Source: an uncultured Burkholderiales bacterium
GTDB lineage: Bacteria; Pseudomonadota; Gammaproteobacteria; Burkholderiales; Burkholderiaceae_C
Reading direction: 5' to 3'
DNA length: 64,000 bases
Assembly (NCBI GenBank): GCA_903916355.1
Contig: CAIWWN010000157.1
Coordinates: 1-64,000, forward strand
Below, in pieces: positions 31,344 to 41,963 of this stretch. The notes beneath the pieces are model-generated. The model was not told the DNA's origin, ran no database searches, and saw nothing but the letters and a program-made list of their open reading frames with translations. Position numbers and translations under genes: made by a program. Position 1 is the first letter of the stretch. Every line of letters begins with the position of its first letter.

Positions 31344-32278
31344 GACTTCACCCCCACCCAACGCTGGCGAATTTTGTGCCACGTGGGAGCCACCAGGCCC
31401 TGGGGCAAAAAGAACAAGATCAAAATCAAGGCCACGCTGTAGACCATCAAGCGCCACTCACCAAAGTTGCGCAGCAACTCGGTCATCAGCGTCAGCAACA
31501 AGGCGCCTCCCACCGCGCCGTAAATCGAGCCCATGCCACCCACATACACCATGGTGATGATGGTGATGGAGGTGACCACCGCAAACAGTTGCGGGCTGAC
31601 CTGCAATTGGTAGTGCGCATACAGGGCGCCGCCCATGCCCGCAAACGCGGCGCTGATGACCAGCGAGGCAATTTTGTAGTACGTCACGTTCAAGCCCGCG
31701 GCTTGGCAGGTCGCTTCATCGCCGCGTATGGCCTTCAAAATCAAACCCCAGCGCGAACGCGCCAAACCGCCCAACAAAGCCACCGTGAGCGCCAAGACGC
31801 CGAGCACAAACCAATAAAAGTACAGCGGAGAGCGAATCAACGGCTCAATGCCGTTGATGCCTTCCTCGCCGCCGGTGTACTCCCAAAAAATCAGCATCAG
31901 GCGCTGCATGATGACCGCGCCCGAGAGCATGGCCAAGGCAAAGTACGGGCCCTTCAAACGCAGCGTGGGAATGCCCATGATCAAGGCAAACACCACCGCG
32001 GCCGCCATGCCGGCCGGCAAACTCCACCAGGCGTTGGCGCCCCAAAGGGTGTTGAGAAATCCGGCCGCATAAGCGCCGACGCCAATAAACAAGGAGTGGC
32101 CAAAATTTTCACGACCCGTCAGGCCCGACATGAAGTCCCAGCTGACCGACCAGATGCCATAAATCGCGGCCACGGTGAGCACGCCCATGAGGTAGCGGCT
32201 GTCGAAGACGAGTGGCAACACCGCCATCACCGCCACCGCCAAGATCGCGCCACCGCGGTCTATGTTTTTCAACTGCAT
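31340..32278 (-). CDS. livM: Branched-chain amino acid-type ABC transporter permease
   Basis: 312 aa; multiple TM; SWDFMSGLTGRENFGHSLFIGVGAYAAG, GGMGSIYGAVGGA. Confidence 0.93.
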   Translation of the reverse strand: MQLKNIDRGGAILAVAVMAVLPLVFDSRYLMGVLTVAAIYGIWSVSWDFMSGLTGRENFGHSLFIGVGAYAAGFLNTLWGANAWWSLPAGMAAAVVFALIMGIPTLRLKGPYFALAMLSGAVIMQRLMLIFWEYTGGEEGINGIEPLIRSPLYFYWFVLGVLALTVALLGGLARSRWGLILKAIRGDEATCQAAGLNVTYYKIASLVISAAFAGMGGALYAHYQLQVSPQLFAVVTSITIITMVYVGGMGSIYGAVGGALLLTLMTELLRNFGEWRLMVYSVALILILFFLPQGLVAPTWHKIRQRWVGVKS

Positions 32279-32293
32279 TGGGATTTCCTTAGA

Positions 32294-33148
32294 TCAGAAG
32301 GCGGCGCGTTTGCCAAAGAAGCCCGCAGGGCGAAGCACCAGCATCAGCAACGTCGCTGCCACCGAAACGATCTCGGTCCAAGAGGTGGAGATGCCATAGG
32401 CCACCAGCGTTTCGGCATAGCCCAGCATCAAGGCGGCCACAATGCTGCCCGGAATCGAGCCCAGTCCTCCGACCACCACAATCGCAAAGGCTTTGACGAT
32501 GGGCAGCAAATGCATAGACGGCTGCACACTCAAAAAAGGCCCCGCCATGATGCCGGCCAAAGCCGCCAGCCCCGCCGACAGGGCCATCACCACGCCAAAG
32601 ATGCGGTCACTCGGAATGCCCATGTACTGCGCCGCTTCCGGGTCTTGTGAGATCGCCAAGATGGCACTGCCCAGACGGGTCTTTTGAATGAACAGGTAGA
32701 GGCAGCCAATCGACACCACCGCCACCAGCAGGGTCAAGAGCCGCTGGCCCGCGACATCAACACCACCGATCACATATTTTTGATCGCTGAAACTGGGCAC
32801 GTTGCGGTACTCCGAGCCAAAGACCAAGAACAAGGCCTGCTCGACCACCAAGGCCACCGCCAAGCTGATCATCAGCACCGCCAGCTGCGAGGTGCGCATG
32901 GGCCGAATCAAGACCCGCTCCACCACCATGCCAAACAAGGCCACGCCAATCACGACCAACGGCGCCGCCACCAGCAACGGCACCTTGAAAATCGTCGTCA
33001 ACACATAGGCGCCATAAGCGCCCAGGGCATAGAAGGAGCCATGCGCCAAGTTGAGGATGCGGGCCACGCCAAAAATCAGCGTGAAGCCCACGGCCAGCAT
33101 GGCATAGATGGCGCTGGTGACGGCACCAAAGATCAGTATTTCAAGCAC
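32294..33148 (-). CDS. livH: Branched-chain amino acid-type ABC transporter permease
   Basis: 284 aa; TLIFGVARILNLAHGSFYALGAYGAY and GGLGSIPGSIVAALMLGYAETL. Confidence 0.93.
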   Translation of the reverse strand: MLEILIFGAVTSAIYAMLAVGFTLIFGVARILNLAHGSFYALGAYGAYVLTTIFKVPLLVAAPLVVIGVALFGMVVERVLIRPMRTSQLAVLMISLAVALVVEQALFLVFGSEYRNVPSFSDQKYVIGGVDVAGQRLLTLLVAVVSIGCLYLFIQKTRLGSAILAISQDPEAAQYMGIPSDRIFGVVMALSAGLAALAGIMAGPFLSVQPSMHLLPIVKAFAIVVVGGLGSIPGSIVAALMLGYAETLVAYGISTSWTEIVSVAATLLMLVLRPAGFFGKRAAF

Positions 33149-33193
33149 AGTCGTCCCTTTGCATGATGCAAAACAGTCCTGAATTCGGTGGAA

Positions 33194-34423
33194 TTATTTG
33201 GTCAACCAAGGCGGCATGATCATGCTGCCGCTGCGCAAATTTTTCGGCCACAGCACCACGCGTTCGCCCTTGGCTTGCCACTGAGCGAACAGCAGGTTCA
33301 TGTATTTACCGCCGGCTTTCACGTCATGGCTGTCGTCGTATTCCAGTTGACCGGCAACCCCGGGCATGCTGGTTTTTTCCAACTCTTTGATGATGGCGTT
33401 GGTGTCCAAACTCTTGGCGCGATCAATCGCCTGGGCATAGGCGTGCACGGAGTCATACGCGCCAAAAGCGGTGTAGACCGGAACGCGGCCCGTGCGCTTT
33501 TTGAATTCGTCAAAAAACGGCACGGTCTTCACGGTCAACGGTGCGCGAACCGCAAAGTTCACTGCAATTTCGCTCAGCGACTTGCCACCGACGCGATCAA
33601 AAAAATCACCGTCTTGCGACTTCACGTCGATGCCGCCATAGGGAATCGGAAAGCGCGCGTCATACCACTGCTTGGCAAACACATCGCTGGAAGCATGCGA
33701 CAACACCACCACCAAGAACTGCGCTTCGGAACTTTTGATTTTCGACAGCAAAGGCGAAAAGTCAGAAGTCGTGGTGTCAAAGAACTCCACCATCCGCACA
33801 TCCGCCCCCACATCGCCCGCGCCTTTGCGCAGCACGGGCACCAGGTCTTGCACCCATTTGGCGTTCTCACCAATGATGGCGATTTTCTTCAGGCCCAACT
33901 CGCCGATCAGGTGGCCCGAAATCCACTCGACCAAGCCTTTGGCTTGGTGCACCGCGTGGATGGGGCCGGTACGGAAGATGTATTTGTAGTTCTCATAATC
34001 CTGCTTGACCTTGGCGGTGATCGCCGGGGATGCCGCCCCCACACCCAGGTAAATGGTTTTAGCCGAAGCAATGTGGGGCAACTGCGCCAGCGTCACGCCA
34101 CTGGTGTAACCGCCGACGATCACATCCACTTTTTCATCGGCCGTCAGCTTTTTGATGGCGTTGATCCCCACTTCAGGGTTTTCAGTTTCATCCGCCACGA
34201 CAAACGACAGCTTGCGGCCCATCACCCCACCCTTGGCGTTGATCTCTTCGATCGCCATCTTGGCCGCCTCTTGGGTGTCGCGACCGACCTGCAACTGCAC
34301 CGGCGTGGACAGGCCGATTTTGATCGGCCCTTGCTGCGCTTGTGCCGGTGACAATAGGGCGGCGGCGCTCAGCGCCAGCGCGAGTTTGGAAAAGGAACGC
34401 TTGGAAAAAGGGGCTTTGAACAT
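33194..34423 (-). CDS. ABC transporter substrate-binding protein (LivJ/K-like)
   Basis: 409 aa; signal peptide; IKIGLSTPVQLQVGRDTQEAAKMAIEEINAKGGVMGRKLSFVVADE. Confidence 0.93.
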   Translation of the reverse strand: MFKAPFSKRSFSKLALALSAAALLSPAQAQQGPIKIGLSTPVQLQVGRDTQEAAKMAIEEINAKGGVMGRKLSFVVADETENPEVGINAIKKLTADEKVDVIVGGYTSGVTLAQLPHIASAKTIYLGVGAASPAITAKVKQDYENYKYIFRTGPIHAVHQAKGLVEWISGHLIGELGLKKIAIIGENAKWVQDLVPVLRKGAGDVGADVRMVEFFDTTTSDFSPLLSKIKSSEAQFLVVVLSHASSDVFAKQWYDARFPIPYGGIDVKSQDGDFFDRVGGKSLSEIAVNFAVRAPLTVKTVPFFDEFKKRTGRVPVYTAFGAYDSVHAYAQAIDRAKSLDTNAIIKELEKTSMPGVAGQLEYDDSHDVKAGGKYMNLLFAQWQAKGERVVLWPKNLRSGSMIMPPWLTK

Positions 34424-34669
34424 GCGGGTCTCCTCGAGGGTGGATGAAGAATTCAGGGGCTTGGGGGCTTCTTTTTTAACTTTTCACTTTTCATTGGGTC
34501 ACGAATCGTTTTTCTCGCCAAGGTGGTTGACCCTATGGGCTGAAACCTGGGCGACAGCAGGGCCAGGCACTGCAAACAACACGGGGCTTATGGATTGCAC
34601 CCTTGTTTTTTCAGGCGTTCAGGACTAACTTGATGCGAGACCATCTCTGCAGCACACTGAAAAACCACG

Positions 34670-36358
34670 ATGAACCACTGGCAAAAAATCTGCGGCACCC
34701 ACTTTGACACGGACAAGCGCCCTGCCCAGGCGGCGCGCGGCATGGTGGTCACCAACCACCCTTTGGCCTCCGCCGCAGGCACTGAGATGCTGTGCGCCGG
34801 CGGCAATGCGGTGGACGCCGCCGTGGCGGCGCTGTTCACCTTGTCGGTGGTCGAGCCCATGATGGTGGGCTTGCTGGGCGGCGGCTTTGCGCATCTGCGC
34901 CAGCCCGATGGCACGCACACGATTTTGGAGGGGCAAGGGTCCTGCCCGCAGGCGGTGGGGCCGCACACCTTCCAACACGACGCCTCAGCGCCACCAGGCT
35001 CGCTAGAGAGCTTGGGGCGACGCCACAGCCTGGGCCGCGGGTCTGTGGCCACCCCAGGCAACCTGATGGCCTGGTGCCAGATGCTCTCTCGCCACGGCAC
35101 CCTGTCCTTGGAGGATGTGATGGCGCCCGCCATCCAGCATGCGAGCCGCGGCTTTCATGTGACGCAGTACCTGAGCGACTGCATCACCGATAACGCCGCA
35201 GATCTGGCCCTGGACCCTGAAATTGCCCGCGTGTTTGTACCGCAGGGTCAGCCGCTGCAAAAAGGGGATCGCTTGCAGCAAGGCGCTTATGCCGACACCC
35301 TGAAATTGGTTTCGCAGCAAGGCGCCACGGCCTTGTATAGCGGCGCACTGGGCCGCGCCTTGTGCGACGACATTGCCGCGCACGACGGTTTTTTAACCCT
35401 GGAAGATTTGCGCCACTACCGCACGCGCGACCCGGCTCCGCTGCGCTCGTCGTACCGCGGCTTTGACATCATTGGGCCGCCGCCGCCCTGCGCTGGGCCT
35501 TTGCACATTGGCCAGATGCTGAACGTGCTGGAGGGCTTCGATCTGCGCGCCATGGGTTTTGGCACGCCGGCCAGCGTGCACCTGCTGGCCGAGGTGCTGA
35601 AGATGGCTTTTGCCGACCGCGCCGCCGTCACCGCCGACCCCGACTTTGTCAACGTGCCCGTTGAGCGCTTGTTGTCGCCTGCTTACGCGGACTTGCGCCG
35701 AAGCCAGTTGGATCTGCAACGCGCGCAAACCTGGGTGCCAGGCCTGTCACCAAGCGAAAGCGCGCACACCACCCACATCACGGTGGCCGACAGCGACGGG
35801 CGGGTGGTGAGTGCGACGCAGACCATCAACTCGGTTTTTGGCGCGCGCTACATGGTGCCCGGCACCGGTCTGATTCCGAACAATTACCTGTACGTGCTCG
35901 ACCCCCGACCCGACCGCGCCAACTCGATGGCGCCTGGCAAGCGTGTCACCTCTTCGATGGCCCCCTTGATGGTGTTGCAAGGCGGCCAGCCGCGCTACGC
36001 CTTGGGTCTGCCAGGGGGCTTGCGCATCTTCCCCTCGGCCTTGCAGGCGGTGATCAACCTGATCGATCACGGCATGAGTTTGCAACAAGCGGTCGAGGCC
36101 CCACGCGTCTGGACGCAGGGCTTTGACCTGGAGTTGGAGCCGGCTTTTTCACCTGAGCTGCAAGCGGCGCTCGAACAGCAGGGTCATGCGGTCTTGCGCG
36201 TGCCCAACGTGGGCGGCGGCATGAATGCCATCGAATTTCATGACGATGGCCGCCTGGAAGGCGCAGCCTGCTGGCGTGCCGACGGCACGCCGATGGGCGT
36301 CGGCGGTGGAATGGCACGCAAAGGTGTTCGTTTTCTGCCCGAAACGCGCAAACCCTGA
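34670..36358 (+). CDS. Gamma-glutamyltransferase family protein
   Basis: 562 aa; GMVVTNHPLASAAGTEMLCAGGNAVDAAVAALFTLSVVEPMMVGLLGGGF and THITVADSDGRVVSATQTINSVFGA. Confidence 0.94.
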   Translation: MNHWQKICGTHFDTDKRPAQAARGMVVTNHPLASAAGTEMLCAGGNAVDAAVAALFTLSVVEPMMVGLLGGGFAHLRQPDGTHTILEGQGSCPQAVGPHTFQHDASAPPGSLESLGRRHSLGRGSVATPGNLMAWCQMLSRHGTLSLEDVMAPAIQHASRGFHVTQYLSDCITDNAADLALDPEIARVFVPQGQPLQKGDRLQQGAYADTLKLVSQQGATALYSGALGRALCDDIAAHDGFLTLEDLRHYRTRDPAPLRSSYRGFDIIGPPPPCAGPLHIGQMLNVLEGFDLRAMGFGTPASVHLLAEVLKMAFADRAAVTADPDFVNVPVERLLSPAYADLRRSQLDLQRAQTWVPGLSPSESAHTTHITVADSDGRVVSATQTINSVFGARYMVPGTGLIPNNYLYVLDPRPDRANSMAPGKRVTSSMAPLMVLQGGQPRYALGLPGGLRIFPSALQAVINLIDHGMSLQQAVEAPRVWTQGFDLELEPAFSPELQAALEQQGHAVLRVPNVGGGMNAIEFHDDGRLEGAACWRADGTPMGVGGGMARKGVRFLPETRKP

Positions 36359-36446
36359 ATGAGGCCGTGGTCTTGTCGCCTAAAGCTAAGCAAGCCCGCC
36401 CCGTGCGACCTACACTGAATTTTCGACTTCTGCGTTGGAGACCCTG

Positions 36447-39400
36447 ATGAACGCCCCACTTCCCGATTCGATTCGCAAAGCCCTGGAAACCGTGACGCTG
36501 GACGACAAGTACAGCTTGGACACCGGCCGCGCTTTCATGAGCGGGGTGCAAGCCTTGGTCAAACTGCCGATGTTGCAACGCCAGCGCGATGCGCTGCAGG
36601 GCAAAAATACCGCAGGTTTCATCAGTGGTTATCGCGGTTCGCCGCTGGGCAGTTACGATCAGTTTTTGTGGAAGGCCAAATCGTATTTGCAAGCGCAAAA
36701 CATTGTCTTTCAGCCCGGCGTGAATGAGGAATTGGCCGCCACCGCACTGTGGGGCACACAGCAGCTGGGCTTTGCACCACCGGGCAGCAACCGCTTTGAC
36801 GGCGTCTTTGGCATTTGGTATGGCAAAGGCCCGGGCGTCGACCGTTGCTCTGATGTTTTCAAACACGCCAACATGGCAGGCACCACGCCCTGGGGTGGCG
36901 TGCTGGCAGTGGCCGGTGACGACCATGTGGCCAAGAGCTCCACCGCAGCGCACCAGAGTGACCATATTTTCAAAGCCTGTGGCCTGCCCGTGTTCTTTCC
37001 CACCTCGGTGCAAGACGTGCTGGACATGGGCGTGCATGGCATCGCACTGAGCCGTTTTGCGGGTATTTGGTCAGGCATGAAGACCATCCAAGAAATTGTC
37101 GAATCGAGCGCCACCGCTGAGATAGACCCCGAGCGCGTGAAAATCATCTTGCCTGAATTTGACATGCCGCCCGGTGGCGTGCACATTCGCTGGCCAGACC
37201 CGGCGCTGGACCAGGAAGCGCGTTTGTTTGACTACAAATGGTATGCCGCACTGGCGTACATTCGTGCCAACAAGTTGAATCACAACGTGGTGCAAGGCCC
37301 GCATGACCGCTTTGGCATCATCGCCAGCGGCAAGGCCTACAACGACACGCGTCAGGCCCTGCTCGACCTGGGTTTGGACGACGCCACCTGCCAGCGTCTG
37401 GGCATTCGGGTGCACAAGGTGGGTGTGGTCTGGCCGCTGGAGTCGCACTCCACGCGCGAATTTGCCACGGGCTTGCAAGAGATTTTGGTGATCGAAGAAA
37501 AGCGCCAACTGATCGAGTACCAAATCAAAGAAGAGCTGTACAACTGGCGCGACGATGTGCGACCCAAGGTGCTGGGCAAATTTGACGAGCAAGAAGGCGA
37601 AACCACCGGCGGAGAATGGTCGGTCTCCAACCCGCACAGCCGCACCCTGCTGCGCGCCAACGCCGACTTGACCCCGGCCTTGATTGCCAAAGCCTTGGCA
37701 AAGCGACTCAAAAAACTCGGCCTGGACGCCGACACCACCGCACGCATCGATGCGCAATTGGCCATCTTGGAGGCGAAGGACAGGTCCCTGCAAGTTTTGA
37801 ATGTCAATGCCATTGGCGAGCGCACGCCTTGGTTTTGTTCGGGCTGCCCACACAACACCTCCACGCGCGTGCCCGAGGGCTCGCGCGCCATGGCGGGCAT
37901 TGGCTGCCATTTCATGAGCGTGTGGATGGACCGCAGCACCGTGGGCTTTACCCAAATGGGCGGCGAGGGCGTACCCTGGGTGGGGCAACAACCGTTCAGC
38001 CACGACCAGCACATGTTTGCCAATGTGGGCGATGGCACCTACTTTCACAGCGGCATGCTGGCGATTCGCCAAAGCATTGTGGCGGGCGTGAACATCACCT
38101 ACAAAATTCTCTACAACGACGCCGTGGCCATGACCGGTGGCCAGCAAGTGGGCGAGCGCCCGGAAGGCCACAGCGTGGTGCAAATTGCCCAAAGCATGCG
38201 CGCCGAAGGCGCGGTGCGTATCGACGTGGTGACCGACGAGCCGGACAAATACGATGGCGTGACCCTGGCCGAAGGCGTGACGGTGCATCACCGTGACGAG
38301 CTCGATCGCATCCAACGTGAAATGCGTGAGATCAAGGGCTGCACCGTCATCATTTACGACCAGACCTGTGCCACCGAAAAACGCCGCCGCCGTAAACGCG
38401 GCACCATGGTCGACCCTGCCGTGCGGGTGGTGATCAACGAGTTGGTGTGTGAGGGCTGTGGCGACTGCGGCGTGCAGTCCAACTGCCTCTCGGTGGAGCC
38501 GCTGGAAACGGAGTTCGGCCGCAAGCGCACCATCAACCAAAGCACCTGCAACAAGGACACCAGCTGCCTGAAGGGCTTTTGTCCGAGCTTTGTCACCGTC
38601 GAAGGCGGGCAGCTGAAAAAGAAATCCAAAACGCAGGCGGCCTCGCCTGCGGCTTTGGGCGCGTTGCCCGAGCCCGTCCTGCCGGTCTTGACCCAGGCCT
38701 ATGGCCTGGTCGTGGCAGGTGTGGGTGGCACCGGCGTGATCACCATTGGCCAATTGCTGGGTATGGCCGGTCACATCGATGGCAAGGGCATCATCACGCA
38801 AGACGCTGCGGGCCTGGCACAAAAGGGCGGCGCCACCTGGAGCCATGTGCTGATTGCCAATCACCAAGACGAGATTCGCACCACCCGCGTCAGCATGGCT
38901 GCCGCTGATGTGATCATTGGCTGCGACCCGATCGTCACCGCCAGCAAAGAAACGGCTTTGCGCATGCGCCAAGGGCGCACGCGCGTGGCCTTGAACTCCC
39001 ACGGCACGCCAACGGCGGCCTTTGTGAAAAACGGCAATTGGGAAAATCCTGCTGAGCAATGCCTGGCTGAAATTGCGCAAGCTGTGGGTGTGGACGGTGT
39101 GGGCGCGTTCGATGCCGACGCCATGGCCAACCAACTGATGGGCGACACGATTTATGTGAACCCCATGATCTTGGGTTACGCCTGGCAAAAAGGTTGGATC
39201 CCCTTGTCGCGCGAGAGCATTGCGCGCGCCATGGAACTCAACGGCGTGCAAGTGCAAAACAACCAAACGGCTTTTGAATGGGGACGCCATGCGGCGCACG
39301 ACGCCGCTTCGGTGCAGCGCATCATGGCGCCGTCGCAGGTGATTGAGTTCAAAAAGCGCGACAACTTGGACACCCTGATCGAGCGTCGTGTGGCATTTTT

Positions 39401-39986
39401 GTCAGACTACCAAAACGCCGCCTACGCGCAACGCTATCTCCGCTTTGTTGGCCAAGTGCAGCGAGCTGAATCCGCGCTGGGGAAAACGGTGTTGACTGAA
39501 ACCGTGGCACGCTACCTGTTCAAGTTGATGGCTTACAAGGACGAGTACGAGGTGGCGCGTTTGCATACCGATACCGCATTTTTAAAGCGCGTCAACGGCA
39601 TGTTTGAAGGCGACTTCAAACTCAACTACCACCTGGCGCCGCCATTGATGGCCGATACCAACGACAAAGGCGAACTCGTCAAACAAAAATTTGGCCCGGT
39701 CATGCTCACCGGTTTCAAAGTCTTGTCGCGGCTCAAGTTTTTGCGTGGCACGCCACTGGATGTGTTTGGCCGCAGCGAAGAACGCCGCACCGAGCGCGCC
39801 TTGATCGGTGAGTACGAAAGCAGCCTGAACGTGATCTTGGCGCAGTTAACCGCGGATAACCACAGTTTGGCGGTGGATGTGGCGCGTATTCCTGAACTGA
39901 TCAAAGGTTTTGGCCACGTGAAGGAGCGCAATCTCAAGGCCGCACGCTTGCAATGGACGGCTTTGATGGCGAAATTTGTGGCTTGA
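36447..39986 (+). CDS. Fused indolepyruvate ferredoxin oxidoreductase family protein
   Basis: About 1180 aa; NTAGFISGYRGSPLGSYDQFLW, CEGCGDCGVQSNC Fe-S motif, VVAGVGGTGVITIGQLLGMAGH gamma domain. Confidence 0.94.
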   Translation: MNAPLPDSIRKALETVTLDDKYSLDTGRAFMSGVQALVKLPMLQRQRDALQGKNTAGFISGYRGSPLGSYDQFLWKAKSYLQAQNIVFQPGVNEELAATALWGTQQLGFAPPGSNRFDGVFGIWYGKGPGVDRCSDVFKHANMAGTTPWGGVLAVAGDDHVAKSSTAAHQSDHIFKACGLPVFFPTSVQDVLDMGVHGIALSRFAGIWSGMKTIQEIVESSATAEIDPERVKIILPEFDMPPGGVHIRWPDPALDQEARLFDYKWYAALAYIRANKLNHNVVQGPHDRFGIIASGKAYNDTRQALLDLGLDDATCQRLGIRVHKVGVVWPLESHSTREFATGLQEILVIEEKRQLIEYQIKEELYNWRDDVRPKVLGKFDEQEGETTGGEWSVSNPHSRTLLRANADLTPALIAKALAKRLKKLGLDADTTARIDAQLAILEAKDRSLQVLNVNAIGERTPWFCSGCPHNTSTRVPEGSRAMAGIGCHFMSVWMDRSTVGFTQMGGEGVPWVGQQPFSHDQHMFANVGDGTYFHSGMLAIRQSIVAGVNITYKILYNDAVAMTGGQQVGERPEGHSVVQIAQSMRAEGAVRIDVVTDEPDKYDGVTLAEGVTVHHRDELDRIQREMREIKGCTVIIYDQTCATEKRRRRKRGTMVDPAVRVVINELVCEGCGDCGVQSNCLSVEPLETEFGRKRTINQSTCNKDTSCLKGFCPSFVTVEGGQLKKKSKTQAASPAALGALPEPVLPVLTQAYGLVVAGVGGTGVITIGQLLGMAGHIDGKGIITQDAAGLAQKGGATWSHVLIANHQDEIRTTRVSMAAADVIIGCDPIVTASKETALRMRQGRTRVALNSHGTPTAAFVKNGNWENPAEQCLAEIAQAVGVDGVGAFDADAMANQLMGDTIYVNPMILGYAWQKGWIPLSRESIARAMELNGVQVQNNQTAFEWGRHAAHDAASVQRIMAPSQVIEFKKRDNLDTLIERRVAFLSDYQNAAYAQRYLRFVGQVQRAESALGKTVLTETVARYLFKLMAYKDEYEVARLHTDTAFLKRVNGMFEGDFKLNYHLAPPLMADTNDKGELVKQKFGPVMLTGFKVLSRLKFLRGTPLDVFGRSEERRTERALIGEYESSLNVILAQLTADNHSLAVDVARIPELIKGFGHVKERNLKAARLQWTALMAKFVA

Positions 39987-40002
39987 AAAACCTGCTCCAT
40001 GA

Positions 40003-40032
40003 AAAAGGGCTCTGGTGATTCAGAGCCCTTTT
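40003..40032. terminator. Bidirectional intrinsic terminator between convergent genes
   Basis: Perfect 12-bp inverted repeat AAAAGGGCTCTG-GTGATT-CAGAGCCCTTTT between the + strand oxidoreductase and - strand minE. Confidence 0.9.
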
Positions 40033-40057
40033 GTTGTTAAGAGGTCTTAAACCCTGC

Positions 40058-40321
40058 TTAACGCGCGTCTGGCAGCTCGATTTTGACTTCGAGTACTTCC
40101 AAATTGTCCTGACGTTCCAAGTTCACCTTGATGTCGTCGGGGTTGATTTTGATGTATTTGCTGATCACAGCCACCAGCTCACGCTGCAACGCGGGCAGAT
40201 AGTCAGGTTCTGCCGCATTGCGTCCACTGCGCTCATGCGCCAAGATGATTTGTAGACGTTCTTTGGCCACGCTGGCCGTTTTTTTCTTTTCCCCAAGCAA
40301 GAATGAAAGGAAGGACATCAT
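40058..40321 (-). CDS. minE: Cell division topological specificity factor MinE
   Basis: 87 aa; [40 protein letters not shown]; adjacent to minD. Confidence 0.97.
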   Translation of the reverse strand: MMSFLSFLLGEKKKTASVAKERLQIILAHERSGRNAAEPDYLPALQRELVAVISKYIKINPDDIKVNLERQDNLEVLEVKIELPDAR

Positions 40322-41137
40322 TTATTTCCCCCCAAAAAGACGCTTGAAAAAGCCTGTTTTTTCCACCTCAGTGAAACGCAAAGGCTTGTCTTCACCCAAA
40401 AAGCGATCGATCACGTCTTTGTAGGCTTCTGAAACATCGGCGCCGTTCATGTGAATGGCTGGCGTGCCCTGGTTGGAGGCTTGCAGCACGTTTTCGCTCT
40501 CAGGAATCACACCAATCAGCGGCACACGCAGGATGTCCTGAATGTCTTGCAGCGACAACATTTGACCGTCTTCCACACGGTTGGGGTTGTAGCGGGTGAT
40601 CAGCAAATGCTCTTTGATCGGATCGCCACCCTCAATCGCACGTTTGGTTTTGCTGCCCAACATACCCAAAATACGGTCTGAATCACGTACCGAGGACACT
40701 TCGGGGTTGGTGACGATCAGCGCTTCGTCGGCGAAGTGCATGGCCATCAATGCACCCGTCTCAATGCCTGCAGGAGAGTCGCAAACGATGTAGTCGAAGC
40801 CCATCCCTGCCAAATCGTTCAAAACCTTCTCTACGCCTTCCTGGCTCAATGCGTCCTTGTCGCGCGTTTGCGAGGCTGCCAGCACAAACAAGTTTTCGCA
40901 CTGTTTGTCCTTGATCAGAGCCTGGTTGAGGTTGGCTTCACCTTGAATCACATTGATAAAGTCATACACCACGCGGCGCTCACAACCCATGATCAGGTCG
41001 AGGTTGCGTAAACCCACATCAAAGTCAATGACCACAGTCTTCAAGCCGCGCAGGGCCAAGCCTGTGGCAAAACTGGCGCTGGTGGTGGTTTTACCCACAC
41101 CACCTTTGCCGGAAGTCACAACGACGATTTTTGCCAT
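40322..41137 (-). CDS. minD: Septum site-determining protein MinD
   Basis: MAKIVVVTSGKGGVGKTTTSASFATGLALRG deviant Walker A; C-term membrane-targeting helix GFFKRLFGGK. Confidence 0.97.
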   Translation of the reverse strand: MAKIVVVTSGKGGVGKTTTSASFATGLALRGLKTVVIDFDVGLRNLDLIMGCERRVVYDFINVIQGEANLNQALIKDKQCENLFVLAASQTRDKDALSQEGVEKVLNDLAGMGFDYIVCDSPAGIETGALMAMHFADEALIVTNPEVSSVRDSDRILGMLGSKTKRAIEGGDPIKEHLLITRYNPNRVEDGQMLSLQDIQDILRVPLIGVIPESENVLQASNQGTPAIHMNGADVSEAYKDVIDRFLGEDKPLRFTEVEKTGFFKRLFGGK

Positions 41138-41186
41138 GGGTGATAGGTCTTTCTGAGAGATAAAAATTCGAAAATAAGATTGAAAA

Positions 41187-41963
41187 TCAAGATTTAAGGC
41201 GCTGGATAACCAGTTTTTCGCCTTCAGGGCTAGGTTTGAGGCTGACCTGGGCTGCTTGGCCCCAAATGTCGGCAGGCAAAGCATTTTCGCTGGTTCGGTA
41301 CACACCCGCAATCGAGATCAACTCAGGCTCCATGCACTGCGCAAAGATCATGGCTTGGCTGTTGCCCCTGGCTCCTGCAATGGCTTTGCCGCGCAAAGTG
41401 GAATAGACATGGATGTTGCCATCGGCAATCACCTCAGCACCAGGATTGACCATGGCCAAAATCACCAAATCACGGCCTTTGGCATAGATTTGCTGACCCG
41501 AACGCAAAGGCTTGTCGATCACCAATGCGCCGAGTGCAACAACCGCTTCCAAGGGAGGTACTTTGGCAGCTAGCGCTTTGGCCGCCGGTGCTGGTGAGGG
41601 CGTACTTACCGGTGTTTTTAAAATTCGCGCGTAAGTGGCGTCGATCAATCCTGCCGCTTTACCCGCTTGCATCTGCTCGGGCGAACCTGAGCGTAAAGCA
41701 ATGGGCAACATGCTGTGCAACCGCAGCAACGCCATCAAACGAGGGAAATCAACCGCTTGCGCTTTTTCTGCTTCGGGTAAGCCACTTAAATCAATCACCA
41801 CCGGTTCTTGATCAAAAAAATCAGGCGTTTCGGCCAGTTGTTTTTTCAAATCTTGCGCGAGGGAATCGATCTGAGCCGTTTTCAATAACAGTGCCACCAG
41901 TGCCAAGTCAGCACTTTTGATTTCATAACTGATGGAGGCGCTTGAAGCAGAGGCTGACAACAT
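41187..41963 (-). CDS. minC: Septum site-determining protein MinC
   Basis: 258 aa; C-terminal beta-helix PLRSGQQIYAKGRDLVILAMVNPGAEVIADGNIHVYSTLRGKAIAGARGN. Confidence 0.96.
   Translation of the reverse strand: MLSASASSASISYEIKSADLALVALLLKTAQIDSLAQDLKKQLAETPDFFDQEPVVIDLSGLPEAEKAQAVDFPRLMALLRLHSMLPIALRSGSPEQMQAGKAAGLIDATYARILKTPVSTPSPAPAAKALAAKVPPLEAVVALGALVIDKPLRSGQQIYAKGRDLVILAMVNPGAEVIADGNIHVYSTLRGKAIAGARGNSQAMIFAQCMEPELISIAGVYRTSENALPADIWGQAAQVSLKPSPEGEKLVIQRLKS

Noticed and set aside
34496-34533. GGGTCA...TGACCC inverted repeat upstream of the ABC substrate-binding gene
   Set aside because: Six-base arms separated by 26 nt; too weak to call a site without comparative data.
37071-39299. 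742-aa - strand ORF antisense to the indolepyruvate oxidoreductase gene
   Set aside because: Same shadow-ORF behaviour; His/Ala/Gln-rich with no recognisable domain.
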